64,000 nucleotides of DNA from Sphingopyxis sp. BSN-002 (GCF_022024275.1 NZ_CP091804.1:992001-1056000); one strand, 5' to 3'. Positions 47,585-57,369 are shown, counted from the first letter of the stretch. Notes: a model not told the origin generated them from the letters alone. Numbers and translations: made by a program.

Positions 47585-49408
47585 ATGTCCACCCAGTCTC
47601 CCCTCGACGACCTGAAGGCCGCGCTGTCGAGCGTCGCGCGCGCGGTGACCCGCGACCCCGAGGTCGAGGTCGGCTTTACCGCCGATGCGCCGGTGCAGAT
47701 CGGCAAGGCGATCAAGGTGCCCACCCCGTCGCGTACGCTGCCGCGCGATCAGGTCGCCGAAGCGCGCGGCTTTGCCGACAGCTATGCGCTGCGGATGAAG
47801 CATCATAGCGACAGGATCCACAGCGCCGCCCGCCCGTCCGAACCGCTCGCCGCGGCGGCGTTCGACGCGATGGAGCGCGCTCGGGTCGAGGCGCTCGGCG
47901 CACGCAATATGGCGGGGATGCGTCAGAACCTCTCGGCGTCACTCACCATGCGGATGCGCAGCGACCCGATCAGCCGCGCGCAGGCCCGGGAAGACGTGCC
48001 CATTTCGAGCGCGCTCGAACTGCTGATCCGCGAAGCGCTGACCGGCGAGCAGGCGCCACAGGGCACCGAGACCGGACTTTCGCTCGTGCGCGAGTGGATC
48101 ACCAAGGAAGCCGGCGGTGATCTCGATGCGCTCGCGATGCTGATCGACGATCAGGCAGCCTTCGCCGAGACCGCGAAAATGGCGCTCCGCCACCTCGACC
48201 TCATATACGGCGACGAGCCGATGGACGAAGGCAGCGAGGACACCGGCGAAGAGGATGAATCCGAGGCCGACGAGAGCCAGGAAGAACAGGAAAGCGAAGA
48301 CGGCGGCAGCGGCGAAAGCCAGGTCGACGCGCGCGCCGAAATGTCGGGCGATCAGGCCGACGACGGCGACAGCGATCCCGACGCACAGGAGATGGAGGCC
48401 GACGGCGAGCCAGAGATGGGCGGCGAAGGCGATGAGGGCATGCTGCCGGTGCGCCCGAACCGCCTGCCGACCGACGTCCCCGATTTCAACTATGTCCGCT
48501 TCACCGAAAAGCACGACGAAATCGTCGCCGCGACCGAGCTTTGCGATGCCGACGAACTGACGCGCCTGCGTGCCTATCTCGACCAGCAGATGACGCATCT
48601 GCAGGGCGCGGTGACCAAGCTCGCGAACCGCCTTCAGCGCCGCCTGATGGCGCAGCAGAACCGCGCATGGGATTTCGATCAGGAAGAGGGCCAGCTCGAC
48701 GCCGCTCGCCTTGCCCGCGTCATCGTCTCGCCCGGCAGTTCGCTGTCGTACAAGATCGAACGCGACACCGACTTTCGCGATACCGTCGTCACGCTGCTGA
48801 TCGACAACAGCGGTTCGATGCGCGGCCGGCCGATCAGCATCGCCGCGATTAGCGCCGACATTCTCGCGCGCACGCTCGAACGTTGCGGCGTGAAGACCGA
48901 GATTCTGGGTTTCACGACGCGCACCTGGAAAGGCGGGCAGAGCCGCGAGGATTGGCTCGCAGCGGGACGCCCTGCCCATCCCGGCCGCCTCAACGACCTT
49001 CGCCACATCATCTACAAGCCCGCCGACGAGCCCTATCGCCGCGCGCGCAAGTCGCTCGGGCTGATGATGCGCGAAGGGCTGCTGAAAGAGAATATCGACG
49101 GCGAAGCGCTGATGTGGGCGCACCACCGGATCATCAACCGCCCCGAGGAACGCCGCATCCTGATGGTGATCAGCGACGGCGCGCCGGTCGATGACAGCAC
49201 GCTGTCGGTCAATCACGGCGCCTATCTGGACCAGCATCTGCGCCAGGTGATCGACTGGATCGAGAACCGCTCGCCGGTCGAGCTCTGCGCGATCGGCATC
49301 GGGCACGACGTCACGCGCTATTACAGCCGCGCGGTAACAATCATGGACGCCGAACAGCTCGGCGGCACGATGGTCGAGCAGCTTGCGGGTCTGTTCGACA
49401 TCGACTGA
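47585..49408 (+). CDS. cobT: CobT, VWA-domain cobaltochelatase subunit
   Basis: 607 residues. N-terminal CobT domain (about 1-205), a strongly acidic Asp/Glu/Ser/Gly linker (about 213-285), a helical part, and a C-terminal von Willebrand factor A domain. The MIDAS motif DNSGS is at 407-411 ([16 protein letters not shown]). CobT partners CobS in an AAA+/VWA complex. Length is normal. It is divergent from the MFS gene and followed by a 191-bp gap before the acetolactate-synthase gene. Confidence 0.92.
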   Translation: MSTQSPLDDLKAALSSVARAVTRDPEVEVGFTADAPVQIGKAIKVPTPSRTLPRDQVAEARGFADSYALRMKHHSDRIHSAARPSEPLAAAAFDAMERARVEALGARNMAGMRQNLSASLTMRMRSDPISRAQAREDVPISSALELLIREALTGEQAPQGTETGLSLVREWITKEAGGDLDALAMLIDDQAAFAETAKMALRHLDLIYGDEPMDEGSEDTGEEDESEADESQEEQESEDGGSGESQVDARAEMSGDQADDGDSDPDAQEMEADGEPEMGGEGDEGMLPVRPNRLPTDVPDFNYVRFTEKHDEIVAATELCDADELTRLRAYLDQQMTHLQGAVTKLANRLQRRLMAQQNRAWDFDQEEGQLDAARLARVIVSPGSSLSYKIERDTDFRDTVVTLLIDNSGSMRGRPISIAAISADILARTLERCGVKTEILGFTTRTWKGGQSREDWLAAGRPAHPGRLNDLRHIIYKPADEPYRRARKSLGLMMREGLLKENIDGEALMWAHHRIINRPEERRILMVISDGAPVDDSTLSVNHGAYLDQHLRQVIDWIENRSPVELCAIGIGHDVTRYYSRAVTIMDAEQLGGTMVEQLAGLFDID

Positions 49409-49457
49409 GCGGGTGACTGGCCCGAAACGGGTCGCCACGGGTGGGTGACAAGCCCTT

Positions 49458-49571
49458 ATGCCCTCGTTACAAACCGTTCCGGAGCAGCAGGGACTCGCGG
49501 ACCACGACGGGTGCCGCTGCATCATCATTGTGCTGATGGGTCGCCGGCACGGACTGAGGACCGCACCATAG
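49458..49571 (+). promoter_or_regulatory. Possible leader peptide and alternative hairpins before the acetolactate-synthase gene
   Basis: A 37-codon frame starts at the ATG at 49458 and contains the consecutive codons Ile-Ile-Ile-Val-Leu at 49521-49535, the amino acids of the acetolactate pathway. Around them, GTGCCG (49511-49516) can pair with CGGCAC (49545-49550). Alternatively GCCGGCAC (49543-49550) can pair with GTGCCGGC (49575-49582), which ends one base before the ribosome binding site GAGGGGG (49584-49590). Mutually exclusive pairing suggests translational attenuation. There is no U-run terminator and no strong binding site for the leader ORF, so this is tentative. Confidence 0.35.
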
Positions 49572-49599
49572 AGGGTGCCGGCTGAGGGGGCGACTGACC

Positions 49600-51246
49600 G
49601 TGAAAAAAGCATCCGACCTGTTCATCGAGTGTCTGGAAGAAGAAGGCGTCGAGTATATCTTCGGCGTTCCGGGCGAAGAGAATCTCGACTTTCTCGACAG
49701 CCTGTCGCGATCGACCAAGATCAAGCTGATCCTGACCCGCCACGAACAGGGTGCCGGCTTCATGGCCGCGACTTATGGCCGCCATACCGGCAAGACCGGC
49801 GTCTGCCTCGCGACGCTCGGGCCCGGCGCGACCAATTTCGTCACCGCTGCAGCCTATGCGCAGCTCGGCGGGATGCCGATGATGATGATCACCGGACAAA
49901 AGCCGATCAAGAAATCGAAGCAAGGCCGCTTTCAGATCCTCGACGTCTGTTCGATGATGTCGCCGATCACCAAATATACGCACCAGATGGCCTCGTCGGA
50001 CAATATCCCGAGCCGCGTGCGCGAAGCCTTCCGTCTCGCCGAGGAAGAAAAGCCGGGTGCGGTTCATATCGAACTGCCCGAAGATATTGCCGACGAGCAT
50101 ACCGACTCGACGCCGCTGAAACGCAGCCACTCGCGCCGCCCGAACGCCGATGTGAAGTCGATCCGCGAAGCCGTGAAGGCGCTCGAGAAGGCGAAATCGC
50201 CGGTCCTCGTGATCGGGGCGGGCGCAAACCGCACGATGACCAGCCGCATGCTGCTGCAGTTCATCGAAAAGACGGGCATCCCGTTCCTGACGACCCAGCT
50301 CGGCAAGGGCGTGATCGACGAGCGGCACCCGAAATTCCTCGGCTGCGCGGCTCTCTCGGCGGGCGACTTCGTCCACCGCGCGGTCGAGGCGTCGGACTGC
50401 ATCGTCAATCTGGGTCACGACGTGATCGAAAAGCCGCCCTTCTTCATGAAGCAGGGCGGCCCGACCGTGATCCATGTGTCGAGCAAGACCGCCGAGGTCG
50501 ATCCCGTCTATTTCCCCGACATCGAGGTGATCGGCGACATCGCCAATGCGGTCTGGCAGATGAAGGAAGACATCGTCCCCAACGGCGGGTGGAAGTTCGA
50601 CCATATGCTCGCGTTCCGCAAGGCCGAGGTCGAGCATACCGCGCCGCTCGCCGCGGACGAACGCTTCCCGATCTTCCCGCCGCATCTGGTTCAGTCGATC
50701 CGCGACGCGATGCCCGACGACGGGATCATCTGCCTCGACAATGGCGTGTACAAGATCTGGTTCGCGCGCGGTTACACCGCGTGCAAGCCGAACACCGTGC
50801 TGCTCGACAATGCGCTGGCGACGATGGGCGCGGGCCTGCCGTCGGCGATGATGTCGGCGATGGTCTATCCCGACCGCAAGGTGATGGCGATCTGCGGCGA
50901 CGGCGGCTTCATGATGAACAGCCAGGAGATGGAGACCGCGGTGCGCCTCGGTCTCAACCTCACCGTACTGATCCTCAACGACAGCAGCTACGGGATGATC
51001 CGCTGGAAGCAGGCGAATATGGGCTTCAAGGATTGGGGCCTGACCTATGGCAACCCCGATTTCGTCAAATATGCCGAAAGCTATGGCGCCCACGGGCACC
51101 GCGTCGAAAGCGCCGCGCATCTGAAAGAGCTGCTCGCGCACACGCGCGATACGCCGGGTGTCCACCTGATCGACTGCCCGGTCGATTACACGGAGAACGA
51201 CCAGATCCTGAACATCGACATCAAGAAGCTGTCGAAGGAACTCTGA
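49600..51246 (+). CDS. Thiamine-diphosphate enzyme, acetolactate synthase large-subunit type
   Basis: 548 residues from the GTG at 49600. Three domains: PYR with the ThDP-activating Glu49 (LTRHEQGAGFMA), the central TPP_M domain, and PP with the ThDP motif starting GDGGF (433-437) and closing LNDSSYGM (from 459). The family makes acetolactate from pyruvate, but related enzymes decarboxylate other 2-oxo acids. No regulatory small subunit (ilvN/ilvH) follows; an aldehyde dehydrogenase does. A leader with Ile/Val/Leu codons upstream would favour a true acetolactate synthase. Confidence 0.82.
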   Translation: MKKASDLFIECLEEEGVEYIFGVPGEENLDFLDSLSRSTKIKLILTRHEQGAGFMAATYGRHTGKTGVCLATLGPGATNFVTAAAYAQLGGMPMMMITGQKPIKKSKQGRFQILDVCSMMSPITKYTHQMASSDNIPSRVREAFRLAEEEKPGAVHIELPEDIADEHTDSTPLKRSHSRRPNADVKSIREAVKALEKAKSPVLVIGAGANRTMTSRMLLQFIEKTGIPFLTTQLGKGVIDERHPKFLGCAALSAGDFVHRAVEASDCIVNLGHDVIEKPPFFMKQGGPTVIHVSSKTAEVDPVYFPDIEVIGDIANAVWQMKEDIVPNGGWKFDHMLAFRKAEVEHTAPLAADERFPIFPPHLVQSIRDAMPDDGIICLDNGVYKIWFARGYTACKPNTVLLDNALATMGAGLPSAMMSAMVYPDRKVMAICGDGGFMMNSQEMETAVRLGLNLTVLILNDSSYGMIRWKQANMGFKDWGLTYGNPDFVKYAESYGAHGHRVESAAHLKELLAHTRDTPGVHLIDCPVDYTENDQILNIDIKKLSKEL

Positions 51247-51253
51247 GGGTCCC

Positions 51254-51331
51254 CGTTCGCCCCGAGCTTGTCGACGGGCCGTTTTTGTCTTCAAGGAAGG
51301 ACAGGGCTTCGACAGGCTCAGCCCGAACGGA
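51254..51331. repeat. Sphingomonad-type imperfect palindromic repeat
   Basis: An imperfect inverted repeat: left arm about 51254-51280 (CGTTCGCCCCGAGCTTGTCG and onward), right arm about 51304-51330 (GGGCTTCGACAGGCTCAGCC and onward), with about 20 of 28 positions pairing and a T-rich centre. Sequences of the form GGGCTGAGCCTGTCGAAGCCC are dispersed in many sphingomonad genomes. It fills the gap between the ThDP enzyme and the aldehyde dehydrogenase and may affect their joint transcript. No second copy was seen in this window. Confidence 0.7.
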
Positions 51332-51338
51332 GTAGGTA

Positions 51339-52772
51339 ATGAAACTGAAGGACGTCTATCCGCTCTATCTCAATAACAAGGCGGTGCAGCCGAACACCGA
51401 CCTCGAGGTAATCGACAAGTTCACCGGCGAGGTCGCTTTCCGCACCGCGCTGGCGACCCCCGATGTGATCGACGAGGCGATCGCGGGCGCGGTCCGCGCC
51501 GCCGAACCGATGGCCCGGCTCGCAAGCTTCGAGAAGCAGGACGTCCTCAATCATTGCGTGAAGCGCTTCCGCGAACGCTTCGACGAGCTTGCCTATGCGC
51601 TCTGCGTCGAGGCGGGAAAGCCGATCGCCGACAGCGAGGGCGAGGTTACGCGCCTGATCGACACGTTCCGGATCGCCGCCGAGGAAGCGACACGCAACTA
51701 TGGCGAAGTCCAGCCGCTCGACGTTTCGGCGCGCGCCAAGGGCTATATGGGGATGTGGAAGCGCGTGCCGATCGGCCCGTGCAGCTTCATCTCGCCGTTC
51801 AACTTCCCGCTGAACCTTGCCGCGCACAAGATCGCCCCCGCCATCGCGATCGGCTGCCCTTTCGTGATGAAACCCGCGTCGCTCACACCGCTGGGAGCGA
51901 TCATCATGGGCGAGGTGCTCGCCGAGTGCGATATCCTGCCCGAAGGCGCGTTCAGCATCCTGCCCGCGAGCCGCGCGGGCGCCGACCTGTTCACCACCGA
52001 CGAGCGATTGAAGCTGCTGAGCTTCACCGGCTCGCCGGGGGTTGGCTGGGACCTGAAAGCCAAGGCCGGCAAGAAAAAGGTCGTGCTCGAACTCGGCGGC
52101 AATGCCGCGGTGATCGTCGACAAGGACGCCGACCTCGACCATGCGCTCGCCCGGATCATCTTCGGCGGATATTATCAGTCGGGGCAAAGCTGCATCCACG
52201 TGCAGCGCACCATCATCCACGAGGATATCTACGACACTTTCCGCGACATGCTCGCAGCCAAGGTCAAGATGCTGAAATCGGGCGATCCGAAAATGCGCGA
52301 AACCTTCATCGGCCCGATGATCTCGGCGAAGGAAGCCCAGCGGCTGAAGGGCTGGATCGACGCCGCAGTCGATGCGGGCGCGACCCTGCTCGCGGGCGGA
52401 GGATGCGAAGGCAATATGCTTGAGGCGACATTGCTCGAAAACGTATCGGGCGACACCGACGTGGTGCGCGAAGAAGCTTTCGGCCCCGTCGTCGTCTTGT
52501 CGAAGTTCAGCAAGTGGGAAGACGCGCTCGCCGAGGTCAACGACAGCAAGTTCGGGCTGCAGGCTGGCATCTTCACGCGCGACATCCACAAGGTCCTCGA
52601 AGCTTGGGATCATCTCGACGTCGGCGGCATCGTCGTCAACGACGTGTCGAGCTACCGCGTCGACAATATGCCTTATGGCGGCGTCAAAGACAGTGGCCTC
52701 GGCCGCGAGGGCGTACGTTTCGCGATTGAGGATATGAGCGAAATCAGGAACCTGGTCATCCGGCGAACCTGA
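51339..52772 (+). CDS. NAD(P)-dependent aldehyde dehydrogenase
   Basis: 477 residues. Rossmann and catalytic domains of the ALDH superfamily: ISPFNFPLNLAAHKIAPAIA, VMKPASLTP, the general-base Glu251 in LELGGNAAVIV, and catalytic Cys285 in SGQSCIHVQR. The closest type appears to be the group acting on phosphono-, sulpho- or lact-aldehydes, but this is a guess. It lies 92 bp after the ThDP enzyme with a repeat between. Together they could convert a 2-oxo acid to an aldehyde and then an acid. Confidence 0.88.
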   Translation: MKLKDVYPLYLNNKAVQPNTDLEVIDKFTGEVAFRTALATPDVIDEAIAGAVRAAEPMARLASFEKQDVLNHCVKRFRERFDELAYALCVEAGKPIADSEGEVTRLIDTFRIAAEEATRNYGEVQPLDVSARAKGYMGMWKRVPIGPCSFISPFNFPLNLAAHKIAPAIAIGCPFVMKPASLTPLGAIIMGEVLAECDILPEGAFSILPASRAGADLFTTDERLKLLSFTGSPGVGWDLKAKAGKKKVVLELGGNAAVIVDKDADLDHALARIIFGGYYQSGQSCIHVQRTIIHEDIYDTFRDMLAAKVKMLKSGDPKMRETFIGPMISAKEAQRLKGWIDAAVDAGATLLAGGGCEGNMLEATLLENVSGDTDVVREEAFGPVVVLSKFSKWEDALAEVNDSKFGLQAGIFTRDIHKVLEAWDHLDVGGIVVNDVSSYRVDNMPYGGVKDSGLGREGVRFAIEDMSEIRNLVIRRT

Positions 52773-52888
52773 TTGGCTCGCTCCTCGGGCAGCATGTGTC
52801 CAAAAGGCAACGTCACAGAAGTGAAGTCGAACTTTCTTCATAGTGTCGCGGCTTCGGGCCGCACGCTGTAACAAAACTCCTGTCTAGG

Positions 52889-52914
52889 CCGTGGGCAGCC
52901 AAGGCTGCCTACGG
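52889..52914 (+). promoter_or_regulatory. Hairpin touching the ribosome binding site of the phosphoesterase gene
   Basis: CCGTGGGCAGCC (52889-52900) can pair with GGCTGCCTACGG (52903-52914), 11 Watson-Crick pairs plus one G-U. The 3' arm includes the first two G of the GGAG site (52913-52916) ahead of the ATG at 52923. Pairing up to the loop is not possible with only two loop bases, so the stem closes one or two pairs earlier. It could reduce initiation; no ligand or regulator is evident. Confidence 0.4.
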
Positions 52915-52922
52915 AGTACGAC

Positions 52923-53804
52923 ATGGCCTCGATCTCGACCCTGCCGATCCCCGCCCGTTTCCCCGATCCGTTCACGACCGACCCGCATATTCCCGAGCGC
53001 GTGATCGGCGAACGGCGAAGCTATCGTACGGTGTGGGTCAGCGACATTCACCTCGGTACGCGCGGCTGCAACGCGCCGCTGCTGATCGATTTCTTCGACC
53101 ATGTCGATTGCGAGACGCTCTACCTAGTGGGCGACATCATCGACGGATGGCGGCTCAAGAAGCGGCACTTCTGGCCGCCCGAGCATAATGACGTCGTCTG
53201 GCGCGTCCTGAAACGCGCGAAGCGCGGCACCCGCGTCGTCTATGTTCCGGGCAACCATGACGAGATGGTGCGTCCCTTCGACGGCTTCGATTTCGGCGGC
53301 GTCGAAATCCGCCGCGAAGCGGTGCACGAAACCGCCGACGGCAAAAAGCTGCTGATCGTGCATGGCGATGAGTTCGACGCCGTGATGCTCGCGCACCGCT
53401 GGCTCGCCTTCGTCGGCGACGCGGCCTACACCGGGCTGATGAAGTGCAACGTTGTGGTCAACTGGGTCCGCAACAAGCTCGGCCTGCCCTATTGGTCGCT
53501 GTCGCTGGTCGCCAAGCACAAGGTCAAGAACGCCGTCCAGTTCATCGGCCGCTATGAAGAAGTCGTCGCGCATGCGGCGCGGGCGCGCGGGGTCGACGGG
53601 GTCGTCTGCGGCCACATCCACAGCGCCGAGATGCGCGAGATCGAGGGCGTCAATTACTATAACGACGGCGACTGGGTCGAAGGCTGCACCGCGCTGGTCG
53701 AACATCATGACGGCACGATGGAAATCCTCCACTGGGCGGAAGAAGTTGCAGCACGGAGCGTGCCGGCGCAGCTCGAGCTCCCGGCCCCGGCCAAAGCGGC
53801 ATGA
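52923..53804 (+). CDS. LpxH-like metallophosphoesterase
   Basis: 293 residues of the calcineurin-like fold. Metal motifs are SDIHLG (40-45), GDIIDGW (70-76), GNHD (110-113), VHGDEFD, and a C-terminal GHIHSAE. The pattern matches the UDP-2,3-diacylglucosamine diphosphatase family, but this longer subgroup is often annotated separately from LpxH proper. The stop overlaps the start of a GT4 glycosyltransferase in ATGA, pointing to joint work on an envelope lipid or glycan. Confidence 0.85.
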   Translation: MASISTLPIPARFPDPFTTDPHIPERVIGERRSYRTVWVSDIHLGTRGCNAPLLIDFFDHVDCETLYLVGDIIDGWRLKKRHFWPPEHNDVVWRVLKRAKRGTRVVYVPGNHDEMVRPFDGFDFGGVEIRREAVHETADGKKLLIVHGDEFDAVMLAHRWLAFVGDAAYTGLMKCNVVVNWVRNKLGLPYWSLSLVAKHKVKNAVQFIGRYEEVVAHAARARGVDGVVCGHIHSAEMREIEGVNYYNDGDWVEGCTALVEHHDGTMEILHWAEEVAARSVPAQLELPAPAKAA

Positions 53805-54850
53805 GAATATTGATCGTCACTGACGCTTGGGAGCCGCAGGTGAACGGTGTCGTGCGCACGCTTCAGGCGACAATCGCCGAACTGCGGGCCGGCGGGCATG
53901 AGATCGAGGTGATCTCGCCCAACCTGTTCCGCTCGATCCCCTGCCCGACCTATGGCGAGATCCGTCTCGCCTTTGCCGGGCGGCGCGCGGTGGGGCGGCG
54001 CATCCGCTCTTTCGCGCCGCAGGCGGTCCATATCTCGACCGAGGGGCCCCTCGGCCTGGCGGCAAGGCGCTGGTGCCTGGACAAGAAGGTGCCCTTCTCC
54101 ACCGCCTATCACACGCGCTTTCCCGAATATGTCGCGGCGCGGCTGCCCGTTTCGCCCGCCTTCGTGTGGCGTTTCATCCGCTGGTTCCACCGCCCCGCGC
54201 GCAACATCATGGTCGCGACGCGCAGCCTCGCCGCCGAACTGGCCGAACAGGGCCTCGACCAGACGATGATGTGGGAGCGCGGCGTCGATCACGCGCTGTT
54301 CCATGCTGACCGTGCCGCCCCGGCCGCGTTCGACGGCCTCGTCCGCCCGATCCAGCTTTATGTCGGGCGCGTCGCGGTCGAGAAGAATATCGAAGCCTTT
54401 CTCGACACCCGCCAGCCCGGCACCAAGGTGATCGTCGGCGACGGACCGGCGCTTGCAGAGTTGCAGGCGCGTTATCCGGACGCCGTCTTCCTCGGCAAGC
54501 TCGGCGGCGAGGCGCTCGCCGCGGCCTATGCCGGTGCAGACGTCTTCGTATTCCCCAGCCGTACGGACACCTTTGGTCTTGTCGTCATCGAGGCACTGTC
54601 GTGCGGAACCCCGGTTGCCGCCTATCCTGTTCCGGGGCCCGGGGATATCGTCCGCGACGGCGCCGGAGCGCTCGACGAAAATCTCGACAAGGCGATCGCC
54701 GCAGCTCTGGCGTGCCGCCGCACCGACGCCGCCGCGCTGGGCGCGCGGTACAGCTGGCCCAATTGTACCGCGCAGTTCGTTCAGGCGCTAACCTTCGTTC
54801 CGGTCGGCACGCCGACCGAAACCCCGGTGGGCGCACCCAGTCTCGCCTAG
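53801..54850 (+). CDS. GT4-family glycosyltransferase
   Basis: 349 residues with the GT-B fold: N-terminal acceptor domain (VTDAWEPQVNGVVRTL, residues 6-21), and C-terminal donor domain with LYVGRVAVEKNIEAFL, VGDGPALAEL and the EX7E region FPSRTDTFGLVVIEALSCG. The N-terminal half resembles DUF1972/GT4 lipid glycosyltransferases (mannosyl- or glucuronosyl-diacylglycerol type), which is inference. Translationally coupled to the phosphoesterase. Its stop overlaps that of the converging TonB receptor in CTAG. Confidence 0.87.
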   Translation: MRILIVTDAWEPQVNGVVRTLQATIAELRAGGHEIEVISPNLFRSIPCPTYGEIRLAFAGRRAVGRRIRSFAPQAVHISTEGPLGLAARRWCLDKKVPFSTAYHTRFPEYVAARLPVSPAFVWRFIRWFHRPARNIMVATRSLAAELAEQGLDQTMMWERGVDHALFHADRAAPAAFDGLVRPIQLYVGRVAVEKNIEAFLDTRQPGTKVIVGDGPALAELQARYPDAVFLGKLGGEALAAAYAGADVFVFPSRTDTFGLVVIEALSCGTPVAAYPVPGPGDIVRDGAGALDENLDKAIAAALACRRTDAAALGARYSWPNCTAQFVQALTFVPVGTPTETPVGAPSLA

Positions 54851-57273
54851 AAGGCCTTGCGCCACTCCAGCTCGACATAGCGGCCAAGCGGGTCGGTGTA
54901 GCCCGGCTGATAGTTGAGCGGGACGATGCCGTTCGCGTCGGTGATCTTGCGCTGCGCGTCGAACAGATTGTCGATCGACAGGCGCAGGCGCGAACCCTTC
55001 AGGAACGGCAGACTCTTCGTGATCTCCGGCTTCTGGCTGAAGTCCATGAAGAAGCGCAGGTTGAAGGTCGCGAGGTCGCCGAACTTCAGGTCGCCCGCGC
55101 TGCCGCCGACGACGGTGCTACCGCTGTCGTACTTCGCGCTGACGCGCGCGCCCATCCCCTTGTAGAAGACACCGCCGTCGAGTTCGACGAGATGGCGGTT
55201 GCTGCCGCCGCCGCTGCCCGTCGCCGAGCCGTTGAGCAGGTCGAGTTCGGGGATGCCGGGGCCGATCAGCACTTTGTCGGTGAGCTTGATGGTGTGGTAG
55301 AGCGAGACCTGCCAGCGCCCACCCTGCGGCTGCCCGAACATCCCGCCGCCCGGACCGCCGCGACCGCGGAAACCGCCACCACCACCACCGCCCGGGCCAC
55401 GGCCGGCGCCCGGCGGCGGACCGCCCTCACCGCGCGGCGCGCCGCCGGGTCCGCCGAGGCCCTGTCCGCCGCCCTTGGGCTGTGCAAAGCTCTTGCCGAA
55501 GTTGAAGCCCCAGCGGATCTGTGAATTCTCTGCGCGGTCGTAATTGACCGGGCGCTGGTCGAGCGCGATCAACACGCCGTTCGCGTCGCGGATCGCACGG
55601 CCGGGAAACGCCGCCTCGATTTCGGGCGTCAGCAGCGGGAAACTGTTCGCCGTGTCATAGCTCTTGTTGCGGTTGTAGTTGATCGAGAGATCGAGCCCCT
55701 CGATCATCGGCGGCGACCAGTTGAGCCCGATCTTGAGATCGCGGCGACGTTCGGTGAGCAGAAACGGATTGCCCCCGCTCGTCGTCGTGATGCGCACCGT
55801 CTGACCGGTCGCAAAGTCATAATAGGTGACGTCGGGCGTCGTCAGCGGCGCGGCGCCGAGTTGTGTCACGCTGGGCGCCGCCTCATCGCTGTTGAAGCTG
55901 GTGACGATCGAGAAATTCTTCGACAACACCCAGTTCAGGCTGGCGCCCCAGCTCTTCAGCGTCTCGAAATCGCTCGGCTTTTCGACCTCGGCGCTGAGGT
56001 TCGCCGACAGGCGGATTGGCCCGGCATGATATTCGGGATCGAGCAGCGGGATATTGAGCGAACCAAAGACGCTCGGCAGATCGCGCGACAGGTCGCTCGT
56101 CGTGATCGTCGCACCGCGCTCCGACCGGCTGTCGTAGCGCAGCCCGCTGTAGCTGCCGGTTACCGAGGCGCGAACCGGTCCGGCCCAGCCGTCGCCGAGG
56201 CTGCCCGAGAAATTGACGTTGCCGCCGAAATTCTGGCTGCTGCTGTCGAAGCGATCGCGGGTCGTGCCGATGCGGTCGGTGAAGATGCGCTGGTCGGAAT
56301 CGCTGTAATTGCTTGTCGCGGCCCAACGCCAGTCGCCGAGCATCCCGTTGACGCTGGCAGTAGCGGTGATGTTCTGCGTCCGGCTGTCGCGGCGCAGCGG
56401 ATCGCTGACCCCGCCAGCGCCGGGGCCGAGCAGCGAAAGACTGTCCGTCTGGTCGAAGCGCAGATTGAGCGACGCATCGGTCACCTTGTTCAGGCTGCGC
56501 TGGATCGTCCCGTCGATCGAATAGGTGTCGGTCGCCGGAAGCAGGCTGCGCGCGACCGCTTCGGCGGCGTCATTCGTCGCGGGGTCGTAGCGCAGGTCGC
56601 GCTCGCTCTCACGCAGGATCGTCGCATGTTCCCAGCCCGCGTTGATGTTCACGCGGCCGTTCTTGCCGATCATCAGGAAGCTTGGGTCGATCTCGCTCTG
56701 GAAACGTCCGCCCTGCGTCGGGATGCCGCCTTCGGCTTCGACGGCGATCTGACGGAAATTCGGCTTGAGCACCAGGTTCACGACGCGGTCGGTCGCAGCA
56801 TACCCATATTGCAGCGCGACCTCTTCGGGGAAAATCTCGACCTTCGCGATCGCTTCGGGGGGCAGGTTGCGCACCTCGCCAAAGCCGCCGATGCGGCGAC
56901 CGTTGACGAGGATGATCGGCCGGCCGCTGCCGCGTCCGCGTCCCGAGCGTGTCTGCGGCGCGAGCGCATCGAGCAGTTCCGAGACGTTCGAAACGCCATA
57001 GCTGGCGATCGCCGCCTCATCGAGTTCGGCTTCGGCCGCGATATCGGTGTCGAGTTGTCCTGCAAGCCGCGGCGCGGTGACGACAATCTCGTCCTGATCA
57101 TATTGATCGTCGTCCTGATCCGCAGGCGCCGCGGCAGGCTCGGCGGGTTGATCGACCGCATCGACAGCAACTGCAGCCGCCGTCTCGGTCTCTGCCATAG
57201 CCGGCATCGCCAGCGAGGCGCCCGCCGCCAGAAGCAGCGCGCGGGTCGAAAGGGAAAGACGATATTTTTTCAT
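54847..57273 (-). CDS. TonB-dependent receptor with a glycine-rich insert
   Basis: 808 residues. Signal peptide (about 1-27), acidic linker, TonB box DEIVVTAPR (61-69), plug (about 75-175) with [19 protein letters not shown], then a beta-barrel ending WRKAF. Residues 599-652 are a Gly/Pro/Arg-rich low-complexity segment, unusual inside a barrel and probably an extracellular or periplasmic loop. Ligand unknown; no substrate genes adjoin it. It is divergent from guaA. Confidence 0.88.
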   Translation of the reverse strand: MKKYRLSLSTRALLLAAGASLAMPAMAETETAAAVAVDAVDQPAEPAAAPADQDDDQYDQDEIVVTAPRLAGQLDTDIAAEAELDEAAIASYGVSNVSELLDALAPQTRSGRGRGSGRPIILVNGRRIGGFGEVRNLPPEAIAKVEIFPEEVALQYGYAATDRVVNLVLKPNFRQIAVEAEGGIPTQGGRFQSEIDPSFLMIGKNGRVNINAGWEHATILRESERDLRYDPATNDAAEAVARSLLPATDTYSIDGTIQRSLNKVTDASLNLRFDQTDSLSLLGPGAGGVSDPLRRDSRTQNITATASVNGMLGDWRWAATSNYSDSDQRIFTDRIGTTRDRFDSSSQNFGGNVNFSGSLGDGWAGPVRASVTGSYSGLRYDSRSERGATITTSDLSRDLPSVFGSLNIPLLDPEYHAGPIRLSANLSAEVEKPSDFETLKSWGASLNWVLSKNFSIVTSFNSDEAAPSVTQLGAAPLTTPDVTYYDFATGQTVRITTTSGGNPFLLTERRRDLKIGLNWSPPMIEGLDLSINYNRNKSYDTANSFPLLTPEIEAAFPGRAIRDANGVLIALDQRPVNYDRAENSQIRWGFNFGKSFAQPKGGGQGLGGPGGAPRGEGGPPPGAGRGPGGGGGGGFRGRGGPGGGMFGQPQGGRWQVSLYHTIKLTDKVLIGPGIPELDLLNGSATGSGGGSNRHLVELDGGVFYKGMGARVSAKYDSGSTVVGGSAGDLKFGDLATFNLRFFMDFSQKPEITKSLPFLKGSRLRLSIDNLFDAQRKITDANGIVPLNYQPGYTDPLGRYVELEWRKAF

Positions 57274-57369
57274 TGGAGGAGAGGCCTTGTTTCTTTTCTG
57301 TCTTGGCTTTTTCTTGTCACGCCGGGGCTTAACACCCGCTGACGCCGCCCTTTGTTCGCGGTTCAGTTA

